The notes below the pieces were generated by a model. It was not told the origin of the DNA and searched no databases. It saw nothing but the letters and a program-made list of their open reading frames with translations. Source: Shewanella sp. Arc9-LZ (lineage in GTDB: Bacteria > Pseudomonadota > Gammaproteobacteria > Enterobacterales > Shewanellaceae). Taken from it: a stretch of DNA of 64,000 nucleotides. Below are positions 8,829-18,259 of this stretch, piece after piece. Positions within the stretch are counted from its first letter, which is position 1. Every line of letters starts with the position of its first letter. Position numbers and translations under genes: made by a program. The stretch spans positions 1,798,001-1,862,000 of the forward strand of contig NZ_CP048031.1 in NCBI RefSeq assembly GCF_010092445.1. Direction: 5' to 3'.

Positions 8829-10505
8829 ATGACTGCTTTAACAACAAAAACTTCAACAGTGCCGATACAGAGTGCTTACACACAAGACGCTGCGAATAGT
8901 GCAGTTATCAACATGTGCCAGCAAGCTGAACAATACGGGCAATCTAAAGTCATTAAGTCGCACCTTGAGTCATTCGGTTTAGCTATTTTTGCCGGTGCTT
9001 TTATTGCGTTGGCTTTTGTTTTTTATATTACGGTAACGACCGGAACAATTGGTCCTTGGGGGCAAGTGCGCTTTATTGGCGGTTTAGCGTTTAGCTTAGG
9101 GTTAATTTTAGTGGTTATTTGTGGGGGGGAACTTTTTACCAGCACAGTCTTAAGCAGTGTTGCATGGGCTCAAAAACGGGTTACTACTAGAGATTTATTG
9201 ATGTGTTGGACTCGGGTCTATGTTGGCAATTTCATTGGCGCTATGTTGATGTTGTTGTTGATTTTAGGGGCTAAAATGCACCTGCTCAATGATGGTCAAT
9301 GGGGCTTGAATGCATTAAATATTGCGCAACACAAAATACATCATGATTGGAGCCAAGCATTTATTTTGGGCATATTATGTAATGTTTTGGTGTGCCTAGG
9401 TGTCTGGATGACGTTTTCCAGTAAAGACGTACTAACCAAAGCCTTCTTACTGATGCTACCCGTTGCCATGTTTGTCAGCAGTGGTTTTGAACACAGTATC
9501 GCTAACTTGTTTATGGTGCCGCTGGGGATCATGTTGCAACAATTTGCATCGGCGGATTTCTTTAACGCTATTGGTGTACCCGCAAGCCAGTTTGCTGATA
9601 TCACAATAATGCATTTTCTGTTTAATAATCTTATTCCTGTCACGTTAGGCAACATCGTCGGCGGTGCGTTATTTGTCGGTCTTGCTTATTTAATGATCGA
9701 ACGATTAAAGCACTCTAATGCTAATCATACAGCGCCTATGGCGTTAGCCACGTTGGCATTAGCTGAATGTATTCCGGCGATTGACGCGCATATGTCAAAC
9801 CAGGCTATTTCAAATCAGGCTATGTCAAATAAGTCAGCTTCTAACCAGCCTAATTCAGATAAGCCAATACCTAACGTACCAATATCAAGTCGACCAATGG
9901 TCAGTCAATCGACCACAGATTTTTCCAAATCACATTCAGTATTAACCCAAATTCACCATGAATCTAACCTTACACCTTCGCTAAAAACGAATGGGAGAAC
10001 TGCTATGCCTAAATCAATTATTAATCTTACTGTCAGTGAATTAATGCAAGCGACACCTTTTACATTATCACCAGAACTCTCTATTCATGAAGGACTGATG
10101 CAACTCACTGCTGCGCAAGAACGAGGAGCACCAGTTGTTGACAAACAAAATCGCTTATTAGGATTTGTATCTCAACAAGATTTATTAAGATGCTTATGGT
10201 CAGAAGAATATAACAAACACATTAACAGTCATGTTGCTGATTTAATGCAGACGCAAGTGATGACCGTATCTGGCAACGATAAAATTGCCGATCTTGTTGA
10301 GTTAATGGTTGTCGACAGAGAGAAGTTGTTTCCTGTTACCGCTAGCGGAATGTATACCGGTAGCCGCTTTATGAGTTATGAAGAACGTTTAAGACATGCT
10401 TCTGCGAATAAACCGAGTAGTTTTCCTGTTGTAAATGAGGGAATATTGCTTGGAGTTATTACTCGAGAACAGATAGCTACTAAAATTTGTTCGGTGATGG
10501 GATAG
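8829..10505 (+). CDS. FocA-type formate/nitrite channel fused to a C-terminal CBS-domain pair
   Basis: 558 residues in three parts. Residues 30-292 are a complete formate/nitrite transporter (FNT) unit close to E. coli FocA: GGELFTS around 99-105 and the conserved channel histidine at 222 in SGFEHSIAN. Residues 322-362 are a low-complexity linker of about eight 5-residue units (MSNQA, ISNQA, MSNKS, ASNQP...). Residues 400-558 form two CBS modules; the second carries an insertion of about 25 residues (505-530). E. coli FocA is 285 residues and lacks this tail. CBS pairs usually bind adenine nucleotides, so the inference is a formate channel gated by energy state. The start ATG is in context TAGTTTATG with no strong ribosome site. 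It stands alone, divergent from the receptor gene. Confidence 0.9.
   Translation: MTALTTKTSTVPIQSAYTQDAANSAVINMCQQAEQYGQSKVIKSHLESFGLAIFAGAFIALAFVFYITVTTGTIGPWGQVRFIGGLAFSLGLILVVICGGELFTSTVLSSVAWAQKRVTTRDLLMCWTRVYVGNFIGAMLMLLLILGAKMHLLNDGQWGLNALNIAQHKIHHDWSQAFILGILCNVLVCLGVWMTFSSKDVLTKAFLLMLPVAMFVSSGFEHSIANLFMVPLGIMLQQFASADFFNAIGVPASQFADITIMHFLFNNLIPVTLGNIVGGALFVGLAYLMIERLKHSNANHTAPMALATLALAECIPAIDAHMSNQAISNQAMSNKSASNQPNSDKPIPNVPISSRPMVSQSTTDFSKSHSVLTQIHHESNLTPSLKTNGRTAMPKSIINLTVSELMQATPFTLSPELSIHEGLMQLTAAQERGAPVVDKQNRLLGFVSQQDLLRCLWSEEYNKHINSHVADLMQTQVMTVSGNDKIADLVELMVVDREKLFPVTASGMYTGSRFMSYEERLRHASANKPSSFPVVNEGILLGVITREQIATKICSVMG
9792..9896 (+). repeat. 15-bp in-frame minisatellite encoding the FocA-CBS linker
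   Basis: Units such as ATGTCAAACCAGGCT, ATTTCAAATCAGGCT and ATGTCAAATAAGTCA continue with increasing divergence for seven copies, encoding the 5-residue repeat x-S-N-Q/K-x. The period equals that of intergenic repeats elsewhere in the window. Confidence 0.75.
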
Positions 10506-10516
10506 TCAACTCAATC

Positions 10517-10563
10517 GATAACGCCTTTCACAAGCCATCTAATGGTTAAGTAAAGGCGTTATC
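10517..10563. terminator. Large hairpin between convergent genes
   Basis: GATAACGCCTTT and AAAGGCGTTATC form a perfect 12-bp stem with a 23-nt loop between the ends of the FocA-CBS and LysR genes. Neither side has a proper T-run, so it may be a weak bidirectional terminator or a protective 3' hairpin. Confidence 0.45.
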
Positions 10564-10571
10564 AAATACCA

Positions 10572-11465
10572 TTAAAGCGTTTTACTCATGCGTCTTGCTT
10601 CATTTAGGACGCAATCACGAAGCGGATTATCACCCGCATCATTGCGCCATACAAAAGACAATTGACGCTGTAGGTTAAGCTGTGGTGTATCAATAATAAC
10701 CAGCTTACCTTCAGCAACATCTTGCTCTACGGTAATATGGGGCAGGCAGCTTAAGTAAGACCCATTTCTGACCAATGCCTTTAACAGCAGTACATGTTCG
10801 TATTCTTTCCACACATTGAGTTTTTCAAGCACACCGTGGATAGCTCCTTCAAAAATGCGTCTGGTACCAGCACCTTGCTCTCTAAGCACCCATTTTGCTT
10901 GTTCCAATTGCGCTAAACTAATTTTTTCAGCATTGGCATAAGGGTGGTGCGGCGCGGCAACTACCACAAGATGATCATCAATCCACTTTTCTTGATGTAA
11001 GCGGCTATCGTCGTTACGCCCCTCAATAATACCAAGGTCATAGTCGTAGTTAATTAATCCTTCAACAACGTGTTCGGTGTTTTCAACCTCAAGATCAATC
11101 CTTAATTCTGGAAAATCATTATCAATTTTGCTGATTAAGTTTGGCAATAAATATTCTGCTGCAGTTTGGCTCGAACATAACTTAAATTGACCACTAATTA
11201 TGTGTTGTTCGTGTAAGCCAAATTGAATTTGTTGTGCATCTTGAAGTAATTGGCGTGCTTTGGGCCTTAACCAATTGCCCCAATGGCTTAGGGTTAGTCG
11301 GTTGCCTTGTCTAATAAACAGCGGACGGTCTAGTAAATTCTCTAGCTGAGAAAGTGACATACTCACAGCTGATTGGGTCATCGATAGCTTTCTGGCAGCT
11401 GCGCTAACACTTTCAAGACTGGCCACAGCATCAAAAACGGTAATTTGTTTAAGCGAGTATTTCAT
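10572..11465 (-). CDS. LysR family transcriptional regulator
   Basis: 297 residues, the normal LysR length. Residues 1-60 form the winged helix-turn-helix (SVSAAARKLSMTQSAVSMSLSQLE), followed by the linker helix and a periplasmic-binding-protein-like effector domain from about 90 (SSQTAAEYLLPNLISKI...). The effector domain resembles the YeiE/CysB-like branch, but I cannot name an ortholog. It is followed by cysK upstream in the same orientation, with a terminator between them, so it is probably a separate unit. A link to sulfur metabolism is only suggested by position. The promoter region is AT-rich. Confidence 0.9.
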   Translation of the reverse strand: MKYSLKQITVFDAVASLESVSAAARKLSMTQSAVSMSLSQLENLLDRPLFIRQGNRLTLSHWGNWLRPKARQLLQDAQQIQFGLHEQHIISGQFKLCSSQTAAEYLLPNLISKIDNDFPELRIDLEVENTEHVVEGLINYDYDLGIIEGRNDDSRLHQEKWIDDHLVVVAAPHHPYANAEKISLAQLEQAKWVLREQGAGTRRIFEGAIHGVLEKLNVWKEYEHVLLLKALVRNGSYLSCLPHITVEQDVAEGKLVIIDTPQLNLQRQLSFVWRNDAGDNPLRDCVLNEARRMSKTL

Positions 11466-11779
11466 ATCAGCGTAATAGCTCCGTTTTATGAATCATTTAA
11501 GTATCAATAAAATTGATGTTTACTAGTGTTTACTTCAATAAGTAAAACGGAAGGCTGTTGCATAGGCAAGCGACTTATATCAACTTTGCAACTGAGGTTT
11601 AGTTTTTAGTACAAATAAATAAATATTTATCGAAATTAGACAAGGAGTTAGCAATATATGCGATGAGCATGATGCTTTTTAGTTGAGCAACGTTTAGGCT
11701 TTATTATGGAGATGAAACAAAAAACCAGCCGAAGCTGGTTTTTATAATAGACAAATGTAGAGTCTATTCAAGCAATCTA
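11466..11779. other. Intergenic region between cysK and the LysR gene
   Basis: 314 bp, AT-rich. It contains the cysK terminator (11721-11742) and presumably the LysR promoter. Nothing else is recognisable. Confidence 0.5.
11717..11743 (-). terminator. Terminator after cysK
   Basis: AAAACCAGC, tetraloop CGAA (TTCG on the transcript), GCTGGTTTT. On the minus strand the stem is followed by six Ts. It is nearly symmetric and could work in both directions. Confidence 0.85.
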
Positions 11780-12745
11780 TTACTGTACGTTTTCGCTATC
11801 GCTAAACTCACCAGCAAATAACGCCGTTGATAAATAACGTTCAGCAGCTGAAGGCAATATTACCACGATAGTTTTATCAGCAAACTCTGGTAATGCAGCA
11901 ATACGATTTGCAGCCACAACCGCGGCACCAGAAGAAATACCGACTAAGATACCTTCTTCTTTCATTAAACGACGAGCCATTTCAATAGACTCTTCGTTGG
12001 TTACCGCTTCAACGCGGTCAATAATAGATAAATCTAGGTTGCCTGGGATGAAACCTGCGCCAATACCTTGGATTTTGTGTGGACCAGGCTGAATTGGCTG
12101 GCCTGCTAATGCTTGCGCAATAACCGGAGAATCAACTGGTTCAACAGCAACAGAGGTAATGGTTTTGCCTTGCGCTTTTAAATAACGGCTTACACCTGTT
12201 AAGGTTCCGCCAGTACCAACACCGGCCACAAATACATCAACTTCACCATCGGTATCATTCCAGATTTCTGGACCAGTGGTTTTTTCGTGTATTTCAGGGT
12301 TAGCAGGATTATCAAATTGGCCAAGCACTAGGTATTTTTCAGGCGCAGATTGGCGAATTTCTTCAGCCTTATCAATGGCACCCTTCATACCTTTAGCGCC
12401 TTCTGTGAGCACTAAGTTTGCACCTAATGCTTTCAGTAGCTTACGACGCTCTAAGCTCATGGTATTTGGCATGGTTAAGGTTAATTTATAACCACGTGCT
12501 GCAGCAACATAAGCAAGTGCAATACCGGTGTTACCTGATGTAGGTTCAATTAACTCGATATCTTTGGTGAGTATACCTTTCTTTTCAGCATCCCAAATCA
12601 TGTTGGCGCCAATACGACACTTAACACTAAAGCTTGGGTTACGTGCTTCTATTTTTGCTAACACCTTACCGTTGCTAACGCGGTTTAAACGAACTAACGG
12701 TGTGTTGCCTAAAGTATATGAATTATCTTCGAAAATTTTGCTCAT
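11780..12745 (-). CDS. cysK: Cysteine synthase A (O-acetylserine sulfhydrylase)
   Basis: PLP enzyme that makes cysteine from O-acetylserine and sulfide. It has 321 residues, as in E. coli CysK. The Schiff-base lysine is Lys42 ([14 protein letters not shown]), the substrate loop [10 protein letters not shown] is near 69-78, the phosphate-binding GTGGTLTG is near 176, and the C-terminal SSGAA motif is present. [15 protein letters not shown] is the CysK rather than the CysM form. A good Shine-Dalgarno (AGGAG) precedes the ATG. cysZ, a sulfate permease, lies 6 kb away, but the genes are not in one operon. A terminator follows. Confidence 0.95.
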   Translation of the reverse strand: MSKIFEDNSYTLGNTPLVRLNRVSNGKVLAKIEARNPSFSVKCRIGANMIWDAEKKGILTKDIELIEPTSGNTGIALAYVAAARGYKLTLTMPNTMSLERRKLLKALGANLVLTEGAKGMKGAIDKAEEIRQSAPEKYLVLGQFDNPANPEIHEKTTGPEIWNDTDGEVDVFVAGVGTGGTLTGVSRYLKAQGKTITSVAVEPVDSPVIAQALAGQPIQPGPHKIQGIGAGFIPGNLDLSIIDRVEAVTNEESIEMARRLMKEEGILVGISSGAAVVAANRIAALPEFADKTIVVILPSAAERYLSTALFAGEFSDSENVQ

Positions 12746-13130
12746 GGATTATTTGCTCCTATGGTTGCATCGTCTAATCATAATCTGCTCAGCAGGATTT
12801 AGAAGTGAAAGTTTGTTCTTCTTTATGCTTTTTAGTTATTAAGGGGTTTATTTTTATTCTAAAAACCCTATAGATGCTGCTATATTAGGCTTTTGGAGTC
12901 AATTGTCATCACTCAATGGTCTGACCATCAAACAAATTTAATTTAGTATGACGAGATTAAATCATAAAATACTAGAATAGCGTTAATCAGCAAAATGTTT
13001 CTCTGTCGTGCCACGCAATTGATCAGTAAGGTCGTCGATAAGCGATGTTAAAACCTTCAGTGATCCATATCGATGTATTTGGCGCTCAATGAACTTTCGC
13101 TAACTCATTCACTAAAAATGGTAGAGTAAA
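12746..13130. other. Divergent intergenic region, cysK / FabH-like gene
   Basis: 385 bp between divergent genes. It must contain both promoters; I could not identify a CysB site with confidence and see no other element. Confidence 0.4.
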
Positions 13131-14252
13131 ATGAATAAAGTTGTGATTTCAGGCAGTGGTTTATATACACCACCTTACAGTGTCTCTAACGACGAATTAG
13201 TTAATAGCTACAATAGTTATGTTGACCAGTTTAATCAACAGCATTCGGCCGAAATTGAGGCCGGGACCACGCTAGCGTTGGCATATTCGTCAAGTGAGTT
13301 TATCGAAAAAGCCTCTGGGATTAAAAGCCGTTATGTCATGGTAAAAGACGGTATTCTTGATACCAATATTATGATGCCATTAATTGCAGATAGACCTTCT
13401 GAGTCTTTGTCTATGCAAGCCGAGATGGGTATTGAAGCTGCGAACCAAGCATTACAACAAGCAAACTTAACGGCTGAAGATATCGATTTGGTTATTGTGG
13501 CGTGTGCTTATACCCAACGAGCTTACCCAGCTATTGCCATTGAAATCCAACAAGCTATTGGCACCAAGGGCTTTGCCTATGACATGTTAGTGGCATGTTC
13601 ATCGGCTACGTTTGCAATTGTGAATGCCGTTAACGCTATTCGTGGCGGCACAGCTAATAGAGTGTTGGTCATTAATCCTGAGTTAACCTCGCCGCAAATC
13701 AACTTTCGCGATCGCGATAGCCATTTTATTTTTGGTGATGTTGCTACTGCAGTCGTGGTTGAACGCGAAGAGTTATCTACATCAAAACTTGCCTTTAACG
13801 TGTTGTCTACGCGCTGTGTAACCGAATATTCTAGTAATATTCGCAGTAACTTTGGCTTTGTTAATCGCTGCGACCCTGAAAATGCAACCACGGCAGATAA
13901 GTTGTTTCATCAGCAAGGCCGTAAAGTGTTTAAAGAACTACTGCCGATGATTTACCAGCATTTGGACGCACAATTTACCGATGAACAAATAAAGCCTGAA
14001 GAATTTAAGCGCTTATGGCTTCATCAAGCCAATATAAACATGAATTTGTTTGTAGTGAAGAAGCTTCTTGGTGATAATGTTGAACCAACTCAAGCGCCTA
14101 TTGTATTAGATGAGTATGCCAATACCGCTTCTGCGGGATCGGTTATTGCTTTTCATAAATTTAACCACGATTTTAAAACAGGTGATTTAGGCTTGTTGTG
14201 CTCATTTGGTGCAGGCTACTCTATCGGTAGTATCGTACTTGAAAAGTGTTAG
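13131..14252 (+). CDS. Beta-ketoacyl-ACP synthase III family protein (extended FabH-like)
   Basis: Thiolase-fold condensing enzyme, 373 residues, longer than canonical FabH (about 317). The catalytic triad is visible: Cys156 (LVACSSATF), His298 (LWLHQANINM) and Asn331 (YANTASAGSV). An insertion at about 25-60 (NSYNSYVDQFNQQHSAE...) distinguishes it from housekeeping FabH; such extended forms are widespread in Shewanella and Vibrio. It probably starts fatty-acid or a special acyl chain synthesis, but the primer is unknown. It is followed after only 28-37 bp by a REC-REC-GGDEF gene on the same strand, so the two are likely cotranscribed. A possible ribosome site (AATGGTAG) is weak. Confidence 0.9.
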   Translation: MNKVVISGSGLYTPPYSVSNDELVNSYNSYVDQFNQQHSAEIEAGTTLALAYSSSEFIEKASGIKSRYVMVKDGILDTNIMMPLIADRPSESLSMQAEMGIEAANQALQQANLTAEDIDLVIVACAYTQRAYPAIAIEIQQAIGTKGFAYDMLVACSSATFAIVNAVNAIRGGTANRVLVINPELTSPQINFRDRDSHFIFGDVATAVVVEREELSTSKLAFNVLSTRCVTEYSSNIRSNFGFVNRCDPENATTADKLFHQQGRKVFKELLPMIYQHLDAQFTDEQIKPEEFKRLWLHQANINMNLFVVKKLLGDNVEPTQAPIVLDEYANTASAGSVIAFHKFNHDFKTGDLGLLCSFGAGYSIGSIVLEKC

Positions 14253-14289
14253 ATAGCTCGAGTACGAGACAATAATAAAGGTGACCATA

Positions 14290-15516
14290 TTGCGAGTGTT
14301 GATTGTAGAAGATAGCACCACGGTATCGAAAATATTAAAACACATGATTGTTCAGGATCTTGGATACCATGTGGATATCGCACCTGATATGTCGAGTGCA
14401 TTGGTTTTTTTAGAAAAAAATCAATATTTTGTAGTGGTTGCAGATTTAAATTTACCCGATGCTTCTGACGGCGATATTGTCAAGTTAGTGGCATCGTATT
14501 CGACTCCTTGTATCGTACTGACTAGTAATCTAGACGCTGCTCAACGTCGAGAAATCTTGAAACTCAGCATCGTTGACTATATCCCAAAAGATAAACGTCA
14601 CAGTTATCAATATGTGGTCAAGTTAATTGACAGACTTTATCGCAATCAAGACGTTAAAGTATTGGTTGCAGATGATTCGCTGGTGAGTCGTAAGTTTGTA
14701 AAAATGCTGCTTGAACAGCATTTGTTCAAGGTTATCGAAGCCAATGACGGTGAAGAAGCATTAGCCGTATTAGAGGCGCAGCCTGATATTCAGTTGCTTA
14801 TTACTGATTACAACATGCCAAAGGTTGATGGTGTTGAACTTGTTTTGCGGGTACGTGAGCAGTTTAACCGTGAAGATATCGCTATCATTGGTTTGTCTAA
14901 TGACAATGATGAAAGTTTGTCGGCAAAGTTTATTAAAAACGGCGCTAATGATTTTTTACAAAAACCGTTTGTGCATGAAGAGTTTCATTGTCGAGTGCTT
15001 AACACCCTTGATTCACTCGATATGATGCGTAATTTGTGGCGTAAAGCCAATCGTGATTATTTAACTAAAGCCTACACTCGGCGTTATTTTTTTGGTCAAT
15101 ACCAACAAAATGATTCGGAACAGAAACTGCTATCAGTGGCACTATTAGACATTGATTTTTTTAAAAAAATCAATGATACCTATGGCCATGATGTCGGCGA
15201 TGAAGTGTTAATTGAATTTGTGCAACGCTTAGAAAACGCCTTTGGAGCTAACTTTACTGTAGCGCGTTTTGGTGGAGAAGAATTTGTTGTTGCTTTTAAA
15301 GGTTTAGATGCCATTAAAGCTAGCCTACTAGTGAATAAATTTCGGGAACAATGTGAAAGCAACCCGATAATGACCTCGGCAGGGGATTTGTCTGTTTCAT
15401 TTAGTTGCGGCGTGTCTACCTTGAGTAATGAAACATTAGACCATGCACTGCAACGTGCCGATGAGTTGCTGTATAAAGCTAAAAATGCAGGTCGCAATAA
15501 AGTTGTTTCTCAGTAA
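14290..15516 (+). CDS. Diguanylate cyclase with two receiver domains (REC-REC-GGDEF)
   Basis: About 408 residues, numbered here from the GTG at 14281. The first REC domain spans 5-120 with phosphoacceptor Asp55 (VVADLNLPD), the second 126-243 with Asp176 (LLITDYNMP) and Lys228, and the GGDEF domain runs from about 257 to the end with active-site GGEEF at 331-335. The RxxD inhibitory site normally located just upstream reads GANF, so product feedback is probably absent. The start is chosen as TTG at 14290 because AAGGTGA (14278-14284) is a good Shine-Dalgarno at 5-bp spacing; GTG at 14281 lies inside it. It would make cyclic-di-GMP in response to phosphorylation by a kinase not encoded nearby. 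It is probably cotranscribed with the FabH-like gene. A strong terminator follows. Confidence 0.92.
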   Translation: MRVLIVEDSTTVSKILKHMIVQDLGYHVDIAPDMSSALVFLEKNQYFVVVADLNLPDASDGDIVKLVASYSTPCIVLTSNLDAAQRREILKLSIVDYIPKDKRHSYQYVVKLIDRLYRNQDVKVLVADDSLVSRKFVKMLLEQHLFKVIEANDGEEALAVLEAQPDIQLLITDYNMPKVDGVELVLRVREQFNREDIAIIGLSNDNDESLSAKFIKNGANDFLQKPFVHEEFHCRVLNTLDSLDMMRNLWRKANRDYLTKAYTRRYFFGQYQQNDSEQKLLSVALLDIDFFKKINDTYGHDVGDEVLIEFVQRLENAFGANFTVARFGGEEFVVAFKGLDAIKASLLVNKFREQCESNPIMTSAGDLSVSFSCGVSTLSNETLDHALQRADELLYKAKNAGRNKVVSQ

Positions 15517-15548
15517 GTTACTTCATCTGATGAGTTAGCTAATATAAG

Positions 15549-15580
15549 GCCGTTGATACTTGAGTATCAACGGCTTTTTT
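15549..15580 (+). terminator. Terminator after the REC-REC-GGDEF gene
   Basis: GCCGTTGATAC, loop TTGA, GTATCAACGGC, then six Ts: an 11-bp perfect stem, 32 bp past the stop. Confidence 0.92.
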
Positions 15581-15629
15581 GCCTCTATGGCTGTCCCGAC
15601 AAGGTTAATTGTAAACCTATTGGTTATGC

Positions 15630-18029
15630 CTAAAGCAGCCAAGCGTAACTGAGTTTCATGAAATAGGTTTTTTCGTCTTGGGTTAACGAGTCGATGTCAT
15701 CATTAGCAATAAATGCGTCTGAATAACCCAGATAAAACACGCTTTGGGGATTAAGTTTATAGCCATAGAGCAATTCATTACCCATATCTTGATACAGTGT
15801 ATTTGGACGTTGGTAACGATATAAGTCAGGGTCGCGCTCTATGCGAGTATACACACTGCTTAAGCGGATAAAACTGTTTAGCGTCAGCTGCCAATTGAGG
15901 CGCATATCACTGAGATTAGCGGTAAATAAACGACCATCATCGACGTCTAATGTCTGGTAGCGGTGTGATATATCAAGCACTAATGATTCCGTTAATTTCC
16001 ATTCGATACCCGGATTCAACATAGTGATAGTTGCAGGCCTGTCATTAGCGAAATCAATGTCATCGCCATAGTTCACATCTAGTTCTAATTTCAGCGATCC
16101 AATAGGAGTGAAGTTGGTGTAAAACCAACCTAAGGTTTCATTAAATTCACTAGTGTTATTCTCTATATCAATAATGCTCGGGTTGTGGCGTCTGCCCACT
16201 CGTTGTCGTTGCACTATCCCTGTGGCGATAAAACTTTGAAGTCCGCCGTCAAACTCGATATACATTTCTGTTTCTTGCTCGAGTCGTTCGTTGTTTTGAT
16301 TATGAGTAATGTCCCAATCGCCGCCGAGGTTGATTTTGCTGAAGAAATGATTATCTGGATACCAAATGTAGCCACCGCCAGCGACAAATTTTGCGACATC
16401 AATTTTGTCGATAAAGCCAAGATCGGCACGGAAATCATCACCTGTAGATTCGTAGTGAGTACTGGCATACCAATTACGGCGTTCATGTTGATAACTAACC
16501 GCGTACATGTTGTCGTTAAAATTATCGTCTTTATGGGTGCGTAAAACGCGTTCGTTAATATTACAATCACCAAATTCGCATCGTTCAGATGGTTGTAAAC
16601 AATCATCCGTATTGCAAAAGTTAGTGAATAAATCGTCCGGATAAGCTGTTTGTGAATGCGCATATTGTGCGGTAAAAGTATCTTGTTTCGTCGGTTGGTA
16701 CTTTATATCAACACTGGCAACATAGTTATGATAATCATCCGCTTGTTTTAAGGTCACTAGGCCACCGATTGAAAACTCTCTGCTGGGGTCAAATCGATAA
16801 CGAGCCGCCATGTTATGACTTTGCTGATCTAATATCGCCACATCAGAACTTAAATTGCCAGGGACTAAAAACTGGGTTTGAGTGTCATTAGCCGCCAATA
16901 TTGCAACAGTATGGTTGTCGGTTTTGCTGGTCAATTTTAAACCATAATCTGGCGAGCTAATATTGCGGGTGTGTAGCAAATCTAATTGGGTATCAAAGTA
17001 ATCTTTGTTATCTAAGAAAAAGGCGCGCTTTTCAGGAAAGAAGAGTGCAAATGTGTTGTTAACATCTAGCTGACCCGCATCGGCTTCCACTTGAGAGAAG
17101 TCTGGGTTAATGGTGGCGTTAAGTAAGGTAGTCGGTGTGATCCCCCAACGTAAATCTAATCCAACATCGACATTACTGTCATCGCTCCAAGGTTGGGCTT
17201 GTGTCACGTCTCGTTGCTGGCTTTGATTTGCCACAATAGAGGGCGTGAGTTGTAAGTCTTTACCCTGAGTTGCGCCGGCTAAACCCGATGCGATACCTAA
17301 TTGGCATAACTGACATGACACGTTACGGTCGATTTTATGAGTGGATAAGCGATGGGTTTCATTGCGAGGATAAAAGCGAATAAGCTCAATGCCCCAAGTT
17401 TGAATTGGATTACTGTCATCAAAATTAAACAGTCTTAAGGGGAGTTGTACCTCAACTTGGAAACCGTTTTTGGTCAGTTTACCTTTGCTATACCAAATCC
17501 CGTCCCACGCATCACTTTCTTGGCCTGTGAGTTCATTTTCTATGGAATCACTTTGGACGCCATAAGGGTTAATAAAAAATTGGTAGGCTAAACGAGCATT
17601 ATTGAAGGTATCCAGTTTAATACCCACCATGTCATCGCCCCAGGATTTGTCTCGATCACGTAGATTTGCCCTAATATTGTCCGGATTAGGATCGTGGGCA
17701 GTAAACGCAAAATATAGGCTGGTGTTCGACGCATAGACTTTAGCTGTGGTTGTCACTGGTGCAGCGGTATTCTCTCCAGGAGAGGTTTCATAACGCAGTA
17801 TTACCTCGGTAGCATGTTGCCATGCAGGCTCGTTAAAGTCGCCATCAAGCTCAATATCTTCATTGATGGTCGGGATGTCGAGATGAAATTGCTGGCTCGA
17901 CCCCGCAAACGCAGCAAAAGATAATAAACTGCTTAATATTACCAATGCTAACGTGAATATAACGTCACAGGTGCGGGTTAATCGGTTGATTGGGGTTAAG
18001 CTGCTAGTTGGCATTAAGTCGTTGATCAC
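15630..18029 (-). CDS. Outer-membrane protein with CBM9-like domain and DUF5916 barrel
   Basis: 799 residues. A long N-terminal signal sequence (hydrophobic core near 24-42, cleavage near AAFAG) is followed by a CBM9-like carbohydrate-binding beta-sandwich at about 48-250 (IDGDFNEPAW-type start, here LDGDFNEPAWQHA), then the DUF5916 region with NPDFSQVEADAGQLDVN and FFPEKRAFFLDN, and a C-terminal beta-barrel ending in LSYAWLL. Proteins of this kind are exported and may bind or act on glycans or other ligands at the cell surface, but no activity is established. A GTG at 18029 has a possible ribosome site (AAAGAG); an ATG at 18014 without one is the alternative start. It is a single gene transcribed toward a converging terminator. 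Confidence 0.85.
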   Translation of the reverse strand: MINDLMPTSSLTPINRLTRTCDVIFTLALVILSSLLSFAAFAGSSQQFHLDIPTINEDIELDGDFNEPAWQHATEVILRYETSPGENTAAPVTTTAKVYASNTSLYFAFTAHDPNPDNIRANLRDRDKSWGDDMVGIKLDTFNNARLAYQFFINPYGVQSDSIENELTGQESDAWDGIWYSKGKLTKNGFQVEVQLPLRLFNFDDSNPIQTWGIELIRFYPRNETHRLSTHKIDRNVSCQLCQLGIASGLAGATQGKDLQLTPSIVANQSQQRDVTQAQPWSDDSNVDVGLDLRWGITPTTLLNATINPDFSQVEADAGQLDVNNTFALFFPEKRAFFLDNKDYFDTQLDLLHTRNISSPDYGLKLTSKTDNHTVAILAANDTQTQFLVPGNLSSDVAILDQQSHNMAARYRFDPSREFSIGGLVTLKQADDYHNYVASVDIKYQPTKQDTFTAQYAHSQTAYPDDLFTNFCNTDDCLQPSERCEFGDCNINERVLRTHKDDNFNDNMYAVSYQHERRNWYASTHYESTGDDFRADLGFIDKIDVAKFVAGGGYIWYPDNHFFSKINLGGDWDITHNQNNERLEQETEMYIEFDGGLQSFIATGIVQRQRVGRRHNPSIIDIENNTSEFNETLGWFYTNFTPIGSLKLELDVNYGDDIDFANDRPATITMLNPGIEWKLTESLVLDISHRYQTLDVDDGRLFTANLSDMRLNWQLTLNSFIRLSSVYTRIERDPDLYRYQRPNTLYQDMGNELLYGYKLNPQSVFYLGYSDAFIANDDIDSLTQDEKTYFMKLSYAWLL

Positions 18030-18162
18030 TTTTACTCTTTTTTATTTTTTGTTATTTGTCTTATTGTCGCAAAAAAGTCCTTAAAACGTAGGTCCGACTT
18101 GTACTAAAATCATCACTAAATTGTTACTGAATGTTAAATTAGCTTGCGTGAATGTAATAAAA

Positions 18163-18187
18163 AAGCCCGATAGTCGCTATCGGGCTT
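18163..18187 (-). terminator. Terminator after cysZ
   Basis: AAGCCCGATAG, loop TCG, CTATCGGGCTT: an 11-bp stem. On the minus strand it is followed by a T-run, placing it 73 bp after cysZ. Confidence 0.88.
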
Positions 18188-18259
18188 GTCTTGAGGCGCT
18201 GTAATCTAAGCTGGTCTCTGTTGGAGCATCCATGCATCTAAGCATTAATTCTCTACAGA

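Noticed and set aside
16214-16663. 149-codon frame inside the DUF5916 gene
   Set aside because: Overlaps a well-supported gene in another frame; translation shows no domain.
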